A stretch of DNA of 64,000 nucleotides from Pseudorhodoferax sp. Leaf274. GTDB lineage: Bacteria; Pseudomonadota; Gammaproteobacteria; Burkholderiales; Burkholderiaceae_C. The stretch spans positions 62,001 to 126,000 of the forward strand of contig NZ_LMNA01000005.1 in the NCBI RefSeq assembly GCF_001422445.1, read 5' to 3'. Each line of letters opens with the position of its first letter. Position 1 is the first letter of the stretch. Below, piece by piece: positions 52,583 through 61,415 of this stretch. The position numbers and the translations under genes are program-made. The notes below the pieces were generated by a model. The model saw only the letters and a list, made by a program, of their open reading frames with translations, had not been told where the DNA came from and ran no database searches.

Positions 52583-53713
52583 ATGAACCGTATCGACGAC
52601 CCCACCCGCGACCAGGAAGCCGGCGCGCGCGACAGCACGCAGGACACCACCCGCATCGACGACGTGCGCATCTCCGCCGTGCGCCCGCTGATCTCGCCCG
52701 CGCTGCTGCTGGACGAGCTGCCCGTGCCACCGGCCGTGCAGACGCTGGTCGAGCAAAGCCGGCTGGCGATCGCCGACATCCTGCACGGCCGCGACGACCG
52801 GCTCGTCGTCGTCACCGGCCCCTGCTCCATCCACGACCACGGCCAGGCCATGGCCTATGCGCAGCACCTGAAGGCGCTGCAGCCCAAGGTCGAGAAGGAA
52901 CTGCTGCTGGTCATGCGCGTGTACTTCGAGAAGCCGCGCACCACCGTCGGCTGGAAGGGCTACATCAACGACCCGCGGCTCGATGGCAGCTTCCGCATCA
53001 ACGAAGGCCTGCGCAAGGCGCGTGAATTGCTGCTGGAAGTCGGCGCGCTGGGCCTGCCCACGGGCAACGAGTTCCTGGACCTGCTGAGCCCGCAGTACAT
53101 CGCCGACCTGATCGCCTGGGGCGCCATCGGCGCGCGCACCACCGAGAGCCAGAGCCACCGGCAGCTGGCCTCGGGTTCGAGCTGCCCGATCGGCTTCAAG
53201 AACGGCACCGACGGCGGCGTGCAGATCGCGGCCGACGCCATGGTCGCGGCGCGCGCGCCGCACGCCTTCATGGGCATGACCAAGATGGGCCAGGCGGCGA
53301 TCTTCGAGACGCGCGGCAACCCCGACTGCCACGCCATCCTGCGCGGCGGCAACAAGGGGCCGAACTACGACGCCGAGCATGTGGACGCGGCCTGCGCCGT
53401 GCTCCAGAAGGCGGGCCTGCGCGAACAGCTCATGGTGGACTGCTCGCATGCCAACTCGTCCAAGCAGCACGCGCGCCAGATCGTGGTCGCCGAGGACGTG
53501 GCGCGCCGCATCGCCGCCGGCGAGCGCCGCATCACCGGCCTCATGATCGAGAGCCACCTGGAGGAAGGCCGGCAGGACCTCAAGCCCGGCGAGCCATTGC
53601 GCTATGGCGTGTCGGTCACGGATGCGTGCATCGGCTGGGCGCAGACCGAGCCCGTGCTGCGGCAGCTGGCAGAGGCGGTGCGGCAGCGAAGGGCGGCCAC
53701 GCCGGCCTCCTGA
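52583..53713 (+). CDS. aroG: 3-deoxy-7-phosphoheptulonate synthase, class I
   Basis: DAHP synthase condenses phosphoenolpyruvate and erythrose 4-phosphate, the first step of the shikimate pathway. The 376-residue product matches class I (AroF/G/H). Motifs: VVTGPCSIHDHGQAMAYAQH, VMRVYFEKPRTTVGWKGYIN, GARTTESQSHRQLASGSSCP, GFKNGTDGGVQIAADA, and MVDCSHANSSKQ, with metal and substrate residues intact. Which aromatic amino acid inhibits it (Phe, Tyr or Trp type) cannot be told here, so the symbol is approximate. It follows the chemoreceptor gene by 37 bases, with no functional link apparent. Confidence 0.92.
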   Translation: MNRIDDPTRDQEAGARDSTQDTTRIDDVRISAVRPLISPALLLDELPVPPAVQTLVEQSRLAIADILHGRDDRLVVVTGPCSIHDHGQAMAYAQHLKALQPKVEKELLLVMRVYFEKPRTTVGWKGYINDPRLDGSFRINEGLRKARELLLEVGALGLPTGNEFLDLLSPQYIADLIAWGAIGARTTESQSHRQLASGSSCPIGFKNGTDGGVQIAADAMVAARAPHAFMGMTKMGQAAIFETRGNPDCHAILRGGNKGPNYDAEHVDAACAVLQKAGLREQLMVDCSHANSSKQHARQIVVAEDVARRIAAGERRITGLMIESHLEEGRQDLKPGEPLRYGVSVTDACIGWAQTEPVLRQLAEAVRQRRAATPAS

Positions 53714-53819
53714 ATTCCAGCGTGCGCTCCCCCGCGGCGCCGTGCGGCGACCAAGGGCCGTCGGGGCAAAGATGTAACGACCGGGAACTTTGGTCCGCAC
53801 AGGTACCTCCCCCTGTGCC

Positions 53820-54272
53820 ATGTCTTTCACATTCCCTACCGTTCTCCGCATCTTCGTCGCAGTCCTCGCGCTGCAAGCTTTCGGCGCCTGGGCGCAGCAG
53901 TACGTGAGCGTCACGGCCCGCGAGGCCAACATGCGCTCCGGGCCCGGCACGCAGCACGCCGTGCAATGGTCGCTGAGCCGCGGCTACCCCTTGCAGGTGC
54001 TGGCGCGCCGCGGCGAGTGGCTGCAGGTGCGCGACTTCGAACGCGACACCGGCTGGGTGCATCGCAGCCTCACCGGCAAGAGCACGCACAAGGTCGTGCG
54101 CGCATCCGTGGCCAACCTGCGCGCGCAGCCGCGCACGGGCGGCAGGCTGCTGGGCAGGATCGAGCGCGGCGAGATCGTGCAACGGCTCGCGCGGCGTGGC
54201 GACTGGGTGCAGGTGCAGCGCGAAGGCGGCCAGCGCGGCTGGGTCGCCAGCCGGCTGCTGTGGGGCGGCTAG
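53820..54272 (+). CDS. secreted protein with two bacterial SH3 domains
   Basis: A 150-residue exported protein. A signal peptide (IFVAVLALQAFGAWAQ) leads to two SH3b domains. The first (about 28-85) has VSVTAREANMRSGPGTQH and the closing TGWVHRSL; the second (about 92-150) has VVRASVANLRAQPRTGGRL and GQRGWVASRLLWGG. Such modules bind peptidoglycan or other envelope targets; no enzymatic domain is present. The ATG at 53820 is chosen because it starts the signal peptide. It is followed after 25 bases by the CrtC-like secreted protein gene and may be co-transcribed. Confidence 0.87.
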   Translation: MSFTFPTVLRIFVAVLALQAFGAWAQQYVSVTAREANMRSGPGTQHAVQWSLSRGYPLQVLARRGEWLQVRDFERDTGWVHRSLTGKSTHKVVRASVANLRAQPRTGGRLLGRIERGEIVQRLARRGDWVQVQREGGQRGWVASRLLWGG

Positions 54273-54297
54273 CGCCCGCTTGTGTATCGTGCCGGTG

Positions 54298-55383
54298 ATG
54301 CACCGCCGCACCCTGTTGCTGGCCGCCCTGGCGGCGGCCCAATCCGCCCAGCCGGCCCATGCCCTGCCCCCGCTGGCTCTGCAGTTCCCGCGCGACCTGG
54401 GCAGCCACCCCGGTCTGCGCACCGAGTGGTGGTACATCACGGGCCAGGCCGCGAGCGGCGGCCGTGTGTTCGGTTTCCAGCTGACCTTCTTCCGCTCGCG
54501 CGTGGACGCCGCGCAGCCGCTGCGCTCGCGCTTCGCGGCCCGGCAGCTGCTGTTCGCGCATGCGGCCATCACGGACCTGGACGGCAGGAAGCTCTGGCAC
54601 GACCAGCGCATCGCGCGGGCCGGCTTCGGCATCGCCGAGGCCAGCGAGACCGACACCGGCGTGCGGCTGCAGGACTGGCAACTGGCGCGCGCGCCCGACG
54701 GCGCGCTCACCGCCGAATTGCCGGCGCAGGATTTCGGCCTGCACCTGCGCTTCGCCGAGACCCAGCCGCTGCTGCTGCAGGGGCGTGAAGGCCTGTCGCG
54801 CAAGGGGCCCGATCCGGCCCAGGCCAGCTACTACTACAGCGTGCCGCAACTGGCGGTGACGGGCGCCCTGGTGCTCCAGGGCCGGCGCTTCGCCATCGAC
54901 GCGCAGCCAGCGCCCGATCCGGCTTTGCGCAGCCGGGCCTGGCTCGACCACGAATGGAGCGAGGCGCTGATGCATCCCGAGGCCGTGGGCTGGGACTGGA
55001 TCGGCATGAACCTGTTCGACGGCAGCGCGCTGACGGCCTTCCACCTGCGCCGCGCCGACGGCACGGGGCTGTGGGATGGTGGCTCGTTCCGCGCGGCAGG
55101 CCAGCCGGCGCGCGTCTTCGGCCAGGGCGAGGTGGTGTTCACGCCGCGGCGCTGGTGGACCAGCCCGGACAGCCGTGCCCGCTACCCGGTGGAGTGGCAG
55201 GTCGGCACGCCCGGCGGCAACTTCACCGTGCGCGCGCTGCTGGATGCGCAGGAGCTCGACAGCCGGGGCTCCACCGGCGCGATCTATTGGGAGGGGCTGT
55301 CGGACCTGCTCGATGCGCAGGGCCAGCAGGTCGGCCGCGGCTACCTGGAGATGACGGGCTACGCGCAGCGGCTGCGGCTGTAG
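54298..55383 (+). CDS. AttH/CrtC-like lipocalin family secreted protein
   Basis: A 361-residue exported protein of the CrtC/AttH (carotenoid 1,2-hydratase-like, double lipocalin) family. A signal peptide (LLAALAAAQSAQPAHA) precedes LQFPRDLGSHPGLRTEWWYI, the typical first motif (EWWY.TG), with FGFQLTFFRSRV and, in the second half, AWLDHEWSEALMHPEAVGWD and GWDWIGMNLFDGSALTAF, also hallmarks. In Agrobacterium and many proteobacteria AttH is encoded with a MacB/LolCDE-like ABC transporter; none is adjacent here. It is probably not a carotenoid enzyme, since no crt genes are present. It converges on the liv operon. Confidence 0.85.
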   Translation: MHRRTLLLAALAAAQSAQPAHALPPLALQFPRDLGSHPGLRTEWWYITGQAASGGRVFGFQLTFFRSRVDAAQPLRSRFAARQLLFAHAAITDLDGRKLWHDQRIARAGFGIAEASETDTGVRLQDWQLARAPDGALTAELPAQDFGLHLRFAETQPLLLQGREGLSRKGPDPAQASYYYSVPQLAVTGALVLQGRRFAIDAQPAPDPALRSRAWLDHEWSEALMHPEAVGWDWIGMNLFDGSALTAFHLRRADGTGLWDGGSFRAAGQPARVFGQGEVVFTPRRWWTSPDSRARYPVEWQVGTPGGNFTVRALLDAQELDSRGSTGAIYWEGLSDLLDAQGQQVGRGYLEMTGYAQRLRL

Positions 55384-55402
55384 CCCGGCACGCCCGGGCC
55401 GT

Positions 55403-56380
55403 TCAGGCCTTCTTGCGCCGCTGCAGCAGCGCGATGATTTCGCCCATGATGCCGCGCCTGAAGGCCAGCACGCAGACCACGAAGATCAGCCCGGTGACCA
55501 TGGTCACCGATTCGCCCAGCGTGTTGAACCACTCGATGCCGGTCAGCCCGGCCAGCCCGTGGCCCATCTCGCCGATCTTGTTCTCCAGCAGGATCACCAC
55601 GGCCGCGCCCACCAGCGGACCCGACAGCGTGCCCAGGCCGCCCACGAGCGTCATCAGGATCACGCCGCCAGACGCCGTCCAGTGCACGTCGGTCAGCGTG
55701 GCGAAGCCCAGGACCAGCGTCTTGAGCGAACCGGCCAGCCCCGCCAGCGCGGCCGACAGCACGAAGGCCAGCAGCTTGAAGCGGTGCGTGTCGTAGCCCA
55801 GCGAGATCGCGCGCGGCTCGTTCTCCTTGATGCCCTTCAAGACCTGGCCGAAGGGCGAGTGGATGGTGCGCACGATAAGCACGAAGGCGAGCACCACGAT
55901 GGCCAGCGTGACGAAGTACATCGTCAGGTCGTCCGCCAGCGACAACACGCCGAACAGGCTGCCGCGCGGCACGCCCTGCAGGCCGTCTTCCCCGCCCGTG
56001 AACTTGGCCTGCAGCGCCACGAAGAACACCATCTGCGCCAGCGCCAGCGTGATCATCGCGAAGTAGATGCCCTGGCGCCGGATGGCCAGCAGGCCGAACA
56101 GCCAGCCCAGCAGCGCGCCCGTGGCCGTGCCCAGCACCAGGCCGACCTCGGGCGTGAAGCCCCAGACCTTCATGGCATGGCCGGCCACATAGGCCGAGCC
56201 GCCCAGAAAGGCCGCATGGCCGAACGACAGCAGGCCGGTGTAGCCCAGCAGCAGGTTGAAGGCCGAGGCGAACAGCGCGAAGCACAGCAGCTTCATCATG
56301 AAGACCGGATAGGCCCCCACGAAGGGCGCGGCGACCAGCGCCAGCAACAACAGGAGATAGCCCCAGGAGCTCTTGCTCAT
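55403..56380 (-). CDS. livM: branched-chain amino acid ABC transporter permease LivM
   Basis: A 325-residue inner-membrane permease of the HAAT family, LivM type. About nine helices are apparent, with LLGYTGLLSFGHAAFLGGSA (typical LivM), the IRRQGIYFAMITLALAQMVF segment, and the cytoplasmic EAA-like loop GIKENEPRAISLGYDTHRFK that contacts the ATPases, plus VGGLGTLSGPLVGAAVV. It overlaps livH by four bases and ends the six-gene operon. Substrates of this transporter could be branched-chain or other amino acids, amides or aromatic acids. Confidence 0.93.
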   Translation of the reverse strand: MSKSSWGYLLLLLALVAAPFVGAYPVFMMKLLCFALFASAFNLLLGYTGLLSFGHAAFLGGSAYVAGHAMKVWGFTPEVGLVLGTATGALLGWLFGLLAIRRQGIYFAMITLALAQMVFFVALQAKFTGGEDGLQGVPRGSLFGVLSLADDLTMYFVTLAIVVLAFVLIVRTIHSPFGQVLKGIKENEPRAISLGYDTHRFKLLAFVLSAALAGLAGSLKTLVLGFATLTDVHWTASGGVILMTLVGGLGTLSGPLVGAAVVILLENKIGEMGHGLAGLTGIEWFNTLGESVTMVTGLIFVVCVLAFRRGIMGEIIALLQRRKKA

Positions 56381-57252
56381 TTCTCTTTCCCGAACAGGCC
56401 CGCAGGGCGGATCAGCAGCACGACGGCCATGATGATGAAGACCACGGTCGACGAGGCCTCGGGATAGAACACCTTGGTCAGCCCCTCGATCACGCCCAGG
56501 CCCAGGCCCGTGAGGATGGAGCCCATGATGGAGCCCATGCCGCCGATCACGACGACGGCGAACACCACGATGATGAGGTTCTGCCCCATCAGCGGCGAGA
56601 CCTGGATCACGGGCGCGGCCAGCACGCCGGCCAATGCCGCCAGCGCCACGCCGAAGCCGTAGGTCAGCGTGATCATGAGCGGCACGTTGACGCCGAAGGC
56701 CTCGACCAGCCGCGGGTTCTCGGTGCCCGCGCGCAGGTAGGCGCCGATGCGCGTCTTCTCGATCAGGAACCAGGTGGCGAAGCACACCACCAGCGAGGCC
56801 ACGACCACCCAGGCGCGGTAGTTGGGCAGCATCATGAAGCCCATGTCGGTCGCGCCCGTGAGCGCCTCCGGCGTGTCGTAGGACAGGCCGGAGACGCCGT
56901 AGGCGGAGCGGAACGCGCCCTCGATCAGCAGCGTGAGGCCCAGCGTGAGCAGCAGGCCGTACAGGTGGTCGAGCTTGTAGATCCAGCGCAGCAGCAGCCG
57001 CTCGATCAGCACGCCGAACACGCCGACGATGAGCGGCGCGGCGACCAGCATGACCCAGTAGCTGATGTCGAAGTAGTTCATCGCCATCCAGGTCACGATG
57101 GCACCCATCATGAACAGCGCGCCGTGCGCGAAGTTGATGACGTTGAGCAGGCCGAAGATCACCGCCAGGCCCAGGCTCAGGATCGCGTAGAACGAGCCGT
57201 TGACCAGGCCCAGCAGCAGCTGGCTCAGCAGGGCAGGCAGGGAGATCGTCAT
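56377..57252 (-). CDS. livH: branched-chain amino acid ABC transporter permease LivH
   Basis: A 291-residue permease, LivH type, partner of LivM. Marks are LLLGLVNGSFYAILSLGLAV, VINFAHGALFMMGAIVTWMA, TGIGAYLRAG-like text (KTRIGAYLRAGTENPRLVEA, the EAA loop), and VVIGGMGSIMGSILTGLGLG. Eight to nine helices. It lies 12 bases after the binding protein gene and overlaps livM by four bases. It forms the membrane channel with LivM, energised by LivG/LivF encoded upstream in the same operon. Confidence 0.93.
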   Translation of the reverse strand: MTISLPALLSQLLLGLVNGSFYAILSLGLAVIFGLLNVINFAHGALFMMGAIVTWMAMNYFDISYWVMLVAAPLIVGVFGVLIERLLLRWIYKLDHLYGLLLTLGLTLLIEGAFRSAYGVSGLSYDTPEALTGATDMGFMMLPNYRAWVVVASLVVCFATWFLIEKTRIGAYLRAGTENPRLVEAFGVNVPLMITLTYGFGVALAALAGVLAAPVIQVSPLMGQNLIIVVFAVVVIGGMGSIMGSILTGLGLGVIEGLTKVFYPEASSTVVFIIMAVVLLIRPAGLFGKEK

Positions 57253-57264
57253 GAAGCGGTCAGG

Positions 57265-58464
57265 TCACTTCCAGAGTGCGCACTTGGACTCGGCCTTGGT
57301 CGTGAAGACCTCGTCGCCCTTGAGACGCGCCACGACCTTGTAGTAGTCCCAGGGCTGCGTGGACTCGGCCGGCGTCTTCACCTGCATGAGGTACATGTCG
57401 TGCACGAAGCGGCCGTCCGGCCGCACCACGCCCTTGGCGTAGAAGTCGTCGATCGGGGTCTTCTTGATGTACTCCATGACCTTGTCGGCATCCAGCGTCT
57501 TGGTCGCCTGCACCGCCTTGAGGTAGGTCGTCGCGGCGGAGTAGTTCGCGGCCTGGATGTCGGTCGGCATGCGCTTGGTCTTCTCGAAGAACCGCTTGCC
57601 GAAGGCGCGCGTCTTGTCGTCCAGGTTCCAGTCCCAGCTGGTGGTGAGCAGCAAGCCGGAGGTGCTCTTCAGGCCCAGGCTGTGCACGTCGGTCACGAAC
57701 ACCAGCAGGCCGACCATCTTCATGGTCTTGTCAATGCCGAACTCCTTGGCCGCCTTCAGCGCGTTCTGCGTGTCGCCACCGGCGTTGGCCAGCGCCAGCA
57801 CCTGGGCCTTGGAGTTCTGCGCCTGCAGCAGGAAGGACGAGAAGTCCGAGGCATTCAGCGGATGCTTGACGCTGCCGAGCACGGTGCCGCCCTTCTCCTT
57901 GACGACCCTGGACGCGTCGGCTTCCAGCGCCGCGCCGAACGCATAGTCGGCGGTCAGGAAGAACCAGTTCTTGTCGCCGCGCGCGATCACCGCGCTGCCC
58001 GTGCCCTTGGCCAGCGCCACGGTGTCGTAGGCGTAGTGCACGGTGTAGGGGCTGCACTGCTCGTTGGTCAGTGCCGAGCTGCCAGCGCCGTTGACGATGT
58101 AGACGCGCTTTTTCTCCTGCGCCACCTTGGCCATGGCCAGGCCGGCCGACGAGGTGGTCCCGCCCACCAGCATCGACAGGTTCTGCGTGTCCATCCACTC
58201 GCGCGCCTTGCTGGCGGCGATGTCGGCCTTGTTCTGGTGGTCGGCCGACAGCAGTTCGATCGGCAGGCCGTTGACCTTGCCGCCGAAGTCGTCGATGGCC
58301 ATCTGGATCGCGGTCGCGCCGTTCTTGCCGTCCACGTCGGCGTACAGGCTGGACATGTCGGTGATGAAGCCGATGCGGACCTTGTCCTGGGCCTGGGCCT
58401 GCACCGCGCCGGTGGCGAGCAAGGTGGCGAACATCAGGGCGGAGAGCGGGAACTTGGCGGTCAT
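57265..58464 (-). CDS. ABC transporter substrate-binding protein, LivK-like (copy 1)
   Basis: A 399-residue periplasmic binding protein, type I fold (Peripla_BP_6). Signal peptide: LSALMFATLLATGAVQAQA. Mature features: VRIGFITDMSSLYADVDGKN, ELLSADHQNKADIAASKARE, VGGTTSSAGLAMAKVAQEKK, NGAGSSALTNEQCSPYTVHY and a final TKAESKCALWK. It is a paralogue of the gene at 58505-59692 and clearly derived from a tandem duplication. It captures the ligand for LivH/LivM. Similar proteins in Burkholderiales bind aromatic acids as well as amino acids, so the ligand is open. The ATG at 58464 is chosen for the signal peptide. Confidence 0.92.
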   Translation of the reverse strand: MTAKFPLSALMFATLLATGAVQAQAQDKVRIGFITDMSSLYADVDGKNGATAIQMAIDDFGGKVNGLPIELLSADHQNKADIAASKAREWMDTQNLSMLVGGTTSSAGLAMAKVAQEKKRVYIVNGAGSSALTNEQCSPYTVHYAYDTVALAKGTGSAVIARGDKNWFFLTADYAFGAALEADASRVVKEKGGTVLGSVKHPLNASDFSSFLLQAQNSKAQVLALANAGGDTQNALKAAKEFGIDKTMKMVGLLVFVTDVHSLGLKSTSGLLLTTSWDWNLDDKTRAFGKRFFEKTKRMPTDIQAANYSAATTYLKAVQATKTLDADKVMEYIKKTPIDDFYAKGVVRPDGRFVHDMYLMQVKTPAESTQPWDYYKVVARLKGDEVFTTKAESKCALWK

Positions 58465-58504
58465 GGTCAATCTCGGGAACGGAAAAGGAAATGCGGGACG
58501 GCGC

Positions 58505-59692
58505 TCACTTCCAGAGCGCGCACTTGGTCTCGGCCTTGGTGGTGAACACCTGCTCACCCGGCAGCGTCTTGACGACCTTCAGGTAGTCCCAGGGCTTGGT
58601 GGATTCCTTGGGGGACTTCACCTCGACCAGGTACATGTCGTGCACGAAACGGCCGTCGGCACGGATCTGGCCCTTGCCGAAGAAGTCGTTGACGGGCGTC
58701 TTCTTGAGCTGCTCCATGACCTTGTCGGCATCCACGCTGCCGGCGGCCTGCACGGCCTTCAGGTAGGTCGTGGTGGCGGAATAGTCGGCGGCCTGCACGT
58801 CGGTGGGCATGCGCTTGGCCTTGTCGAAGAACTTCTTGGCGAAGGCGCGCGTCTGGTCGTTCAAGTCCCAGTACCAGCTGGTGGTGTGCAGCAGGCCTTC
58901 GGTGTTGCGCAGGCCCAGGCTGTGCACGTCCGACAGGAACACCAGCAGGCCCGCGGTCTTCATGGTCTTGTTGATGCCGAACTCGCGCGCCGCCTTGATC
59001 GAGTTGATGGTGTCGCCACCGGCGTTCGCCAGGCCGAGGATCTGCGCCTTGGAGTTCTGCGCCTGCAGCAGGAAGGACGAGAAGTCCGATGCGTTCAGCG
59101 GCGTGCGCACCGCGCCGACCACCGTGCCGCCCTTCTCCTTGACGACGCGCGTGGTGTCGGCCTCCAGCGCGTGGCCGAAGGCGTAGTCGGCCGTCAGGAA
59201 GAACCAGCTCTTGCCGCCGGCATCGACCACCGCGGCGCCCGTGCCCTTGGCCAGCGCCACGGTGTCGTAGGCGTAGTGCACCGTGTAGGGGCTGCACTGC
59301 TCGTTGGTCAGCGCCGAAGTGGCGGCGCCGTTGTTGAAGTAGACGCGCTTCTTCTCCTGCGCCACCTTGGCCATGGCCAGCGCGGTGCCCGAGTTGGTGC
59401 CGCCGAACACCATGGTGAGGCCGGCCGTGTCGATCCACTCGCGTGCCTTGCTGGCGGCGATGTCGGCCTTGTTCTGGTGGTCGGCCGTCATGAGTTCGAT
59501 GGGCTGGCCCAGCACCTTGCCGCCGAAGTCGTCGATGGCCATCTGGATCGCCATCGCGCCGTTCTTGCCCTCCACGTCGGAGTACAGGCTGGACATGTCG
59601 GTGATCAGGCCGATCTTGACCTGGGCCGCGGCGCCGGTGGCGAAACCTGCGGCGGCGAGCGACAGGCAGAGCGTGGTCAGGGTGCGGTGCAT
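58505..59692 (-). CDS. ABC transporter substrate-binding protein, LivK-like (copy 2)
   Basis: A 395-residue paralogue of the downstream binding protein. Signal peptide: LCLSLAAAGFATGAAAQ. Mature segments mirror copy 1: VKIGLITDMSSLYSDVEGKN, LMTADHQNKADIAASKAREW, FGGTNSGTALAMAKVAQEKK, NNGAATSALTNEQCSPYTVH and TKAETKCALWK. The ligand-facing loop differs (GTNSGT against GTTSSA, and NNGAAT against NGAGSS), so the two may differ in specificity. Order in the operon: livG, livF, this gene, copy 1, livH, livM. It follows livF by 35 bases. Confidence 0.92.
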   Translation of the reverse strand: MHRTLTTLCLSLAAAGFATGAAAQVKIGLITDMSSLYSDVEGKNGAMAIQMAIDDFGGKVLGQPIELMTADHQNKADIAASKAREWIDTAGLTMVFGGTNSGTALAMAKVAQEKKRVYFNNGAATSALTNEQCSPYTVHYAYDTVALAKGTGAAVVDAGGKSWFFLTADYAFGHALEADTTRVVKEKGGTVVGAVRTPLNASDFSSFLLQAQNSKAQILGLANAGGDTINSIKAAREFGINKTMKTAGLLVFLSDVHSLGLRNTEGLLHTTSWYWDLNDQTRAFAKKFFDKAKRMPTDVQAADYSATTTYLKAVQAAGSVDADKVMEQLKKTPVNDFFGKGQIRADGRFVHDMYLVEVKSPKESTKPWDYLKVVKTLPGEQVFTTKAETKCALWK

Positions 59693-59727
59693 GGCTGTCT
59701 CCTAGCGGTTGTGGTCCGGAAAGCGGG

Positions 59728-60438
59728 TCAAACGCCCAGCAGCTCGTTGAGCACGGGCATCTTCTGTTGCAGCTCGGCTGCGGCGAAATGCTCCACCATG
59801 CGGCCGTGCTCCATCACGTAGAAGCGGTCGGCCAGCGGCGCGGCGAAGCGGAAGTTCTGCTCCACCATGACCACCGTGTAGCCCTTGGCGCGCAGCGTGG
59901 TGATCATGCGCGCCAGCGCCTGCACGATGACGGGCGCCAGGCCCTCGGAGATCTCGTCGAGCAGCAGCAGCTTGGCGCCGGTGCGCAGGATGCGCGCCAC
60001 GGCCAGCATCTGCTGCTCGCCGCCCGACAGCCGCGTGCCGGGGCTGTTGCGGCGCTCGGCGAGGTTGGGGAACATGGTGTAGATCTCGTCGATCGACATG
60101 CCCGCGCCCATGCCCTTGAGCTGCGGGGGCAGCAGCAGGTTCTCTTCGCACGACAGGCTGGCGAAGATGCCGCGCTCCTCCGGGCAGTAGCCCACGCCCA
60201 GGTGCGCGATGCGGTGCGTGGGCATGGCGATGGTCTCGGTGCCATGGATGCGCACCGAGCCCACGCGGCGGCCGATCAGGCCCAGCACGGCGCGCATGGT
60301 CGAGGTGCGGCCGGCGCCATTGCGGCCCAGCAGCGTGACGACCTCGCCGGGCTGCACGACCATGTCGACACCGTGCAGCACATGGGACTCGCCGTACCAG
60401 CCCTGCAGGCCCTTGATCTCCAGAGCGGGCGCAGACAT
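59728..60438 (-). CDS. livF: branched-chain amino acid ABC transporter ATPase LivF, atypical Walker A
   Basis: A 236-residue ATPase of the LivF type. Signature and Walker B regions are normal (RLSGGEQQMLAVARIL, LLLLDEISEGLAPVIV), the Q-loop text is GYCPEERGIFASLSCEENLL, and the H-loop position is VVMVEQNFRFA. The Walker A motif reads GRNGAGRTS with Arg44 in place of the near-invariant lysine (codon at 60307-60309). I recall similar text in other Burkholderiales LivF proteins, so it is probably a subfamily trait rather than a mutation. Its ATG overlaps the livG stop by one base (TGATG). Confidence 0.92.
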   Translation of the reverse strand: MSAPALEIKGLQGWYGESHVLHGVDMVVQPGEVVTLLGRNGAGRTSTMRAVLGLIGRRVGSVRIHGTETIAMPTHRIAHLGVGYCPEERGIFASLSCEENLLLPPQLKGMGAGMSIDEIYTMFPNLAERRNSPGTRLSGGEQQMLAVARILRTGAKLLLLDEISEGLAPVIVQALARMITTLRAKGYTVVMVEQNFRFAAPLADRFYVMEHGRMVEHFAAAELQQKMPVLNELLGV

Positions 60439-61208
60439 CAGTGCGCCCCCTGCAGTTCGCCGTCCACGGTGCCCATGTAGGCCTCCATGACCTGGCGGTT
60501 GCGCGAGACCTCGGCATACGGGCCCTCGGCCAGCACCGCGCCGCGCTGCAGCACCGTGATGGTGTCGGCGATGGTGGAGACCACGCCCATGTTGTGCTCG
60601 ACCATGAGGATGGTGCGGCCTTGGGAGACCTTCTTGATGAGTTGCGCGACGCGGTCCACGTCCTCGTGGCCCATGCCCTGCGTGGGCTCGTCCAGCAGCA
60701 TGAGTTCGGGCTCCATGGCCAGCGTGGTGGCGATCTCGAGCGCGCGCTTGCGGCCATAGGGCAGGTTGACGGTGACCTCGTCCGCCATGTCCGCCAGGCC
60801 CACCTGGTCGAGCAGGGCCACGGCCTCGCCGTTGAGGCGGTCCAGCTGCTTCTCGCTCTTCCAGAAATGGAACGACCAGCCGAGCTTGCGTTGCAGGCCC
60901 AGGCGCACGTTCTCCATGAGCGTGAGGTGCGGGAACACGGCCGAGATCTGGAACGAGCGGATCACGCCGCGCCGGGCGATCTGGGCCGGCTGCTCGCGCG
61001 TGATGTCGTGGCCGTTGAAGGTGATGGTCCCCGTGGTGGGTTCGAGGAACTTGGTCAGCAGGTTGAAGCAGGTGGTCTTGCCGGCGCCGTTGGGTCCGAT
61101 CAGCGCGTGGATGCTGCCGCGCTGCACCGCCAGGTTGACCTTGCTGACGGCGGTGAAGCCCTTGAACTCTTTCGTGAGGTCCCTGGTCTGCAGAATGATG
61201 TCCGCCAA
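60438..61208 (-). CDS. livG: branched-chain amino acid ABC transporter ATPase LivG
   Basis: A 256-residue ATPase, LivG type, with a canonical Walker A (IGPNGAGKTTCFNLLTKFL), FQISAVFPHLTLMENVRLGL, signature-like NLPYGRKRALEIATTLAMEP (LivG proteins have a degenerate signature) and Walker B LMLLDEPTQGM. The start must be TTG at 61208: an in-frame TAG lies nine bases upstream and no ATG occurs early enough to keep the first strand. GGAAGG lies upstream as a possible ribosome site. It heads the operon. Confidence 0.93.
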   Translation of the reverse strand: MADIILQTRDLTKEFKGFTAVSKVNLAVQRGSIHALIGPNGAGKTTCFNLLTKFLEPTTGTITFNGHDITREQPAQIARRGVIRSFQISAVFPHLTLMENVRLGLQRKLGWSFHFWKSEKQLDRLNGEAVALLDQVGLADMADEVTVNLPYGRKRALEIATTLAMEPELMLLDEPTQGMGHEDVDRVAQLIKKVSQGRTILMVEHNMGVVSTIADTITVLQRGAVLAEGPYAEVSRNRQVMEAYMGTVDGELQGAH

Positions 61209-61356
61209 TTTCGCCTAGCCTTCCGCAATCGCCGCGTTGGTTCGTCCGCACGACCGTTCGCGGCCTTGCACTGCGGCGGACTGTACGAGGGCGCTCTGGC
61301 GCGAAGCACTAGGACAAACGCCAATGCTGCACTGCGAAATTGCTTGTTTTTTAAGC

Positions 61357-61383
61357 AAAACGGCCGGGCACTGTCGCCCGGCC
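61357..61383 (-). terminator. terminator of the emrB-like gene
   Basis: GGCCGGGC (61362-61369) and GCCCGGCC (61376-61383) form an eight-base-pair stem with a six-base loop. On the minus strand it is followed by GTTTT and, further on, a second T-rich hairpin (61342-61356). It lies 33 bases beyond the stop at 61416. The rest of the 207-base gap holds no gene I can support. Confidence 0.7.
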
Positions 61384-61415
61384 GGCAAGCTTGACGCGAA
61401 GCTGACAAAAGACGC

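Noticed and set aside
55383-55399. GCCCGG/CCGGGC hairpin between the AttH-like gene and livM
   Set aside because: The stem is short and neither strand has a T-run, so I do not call it a terminator.
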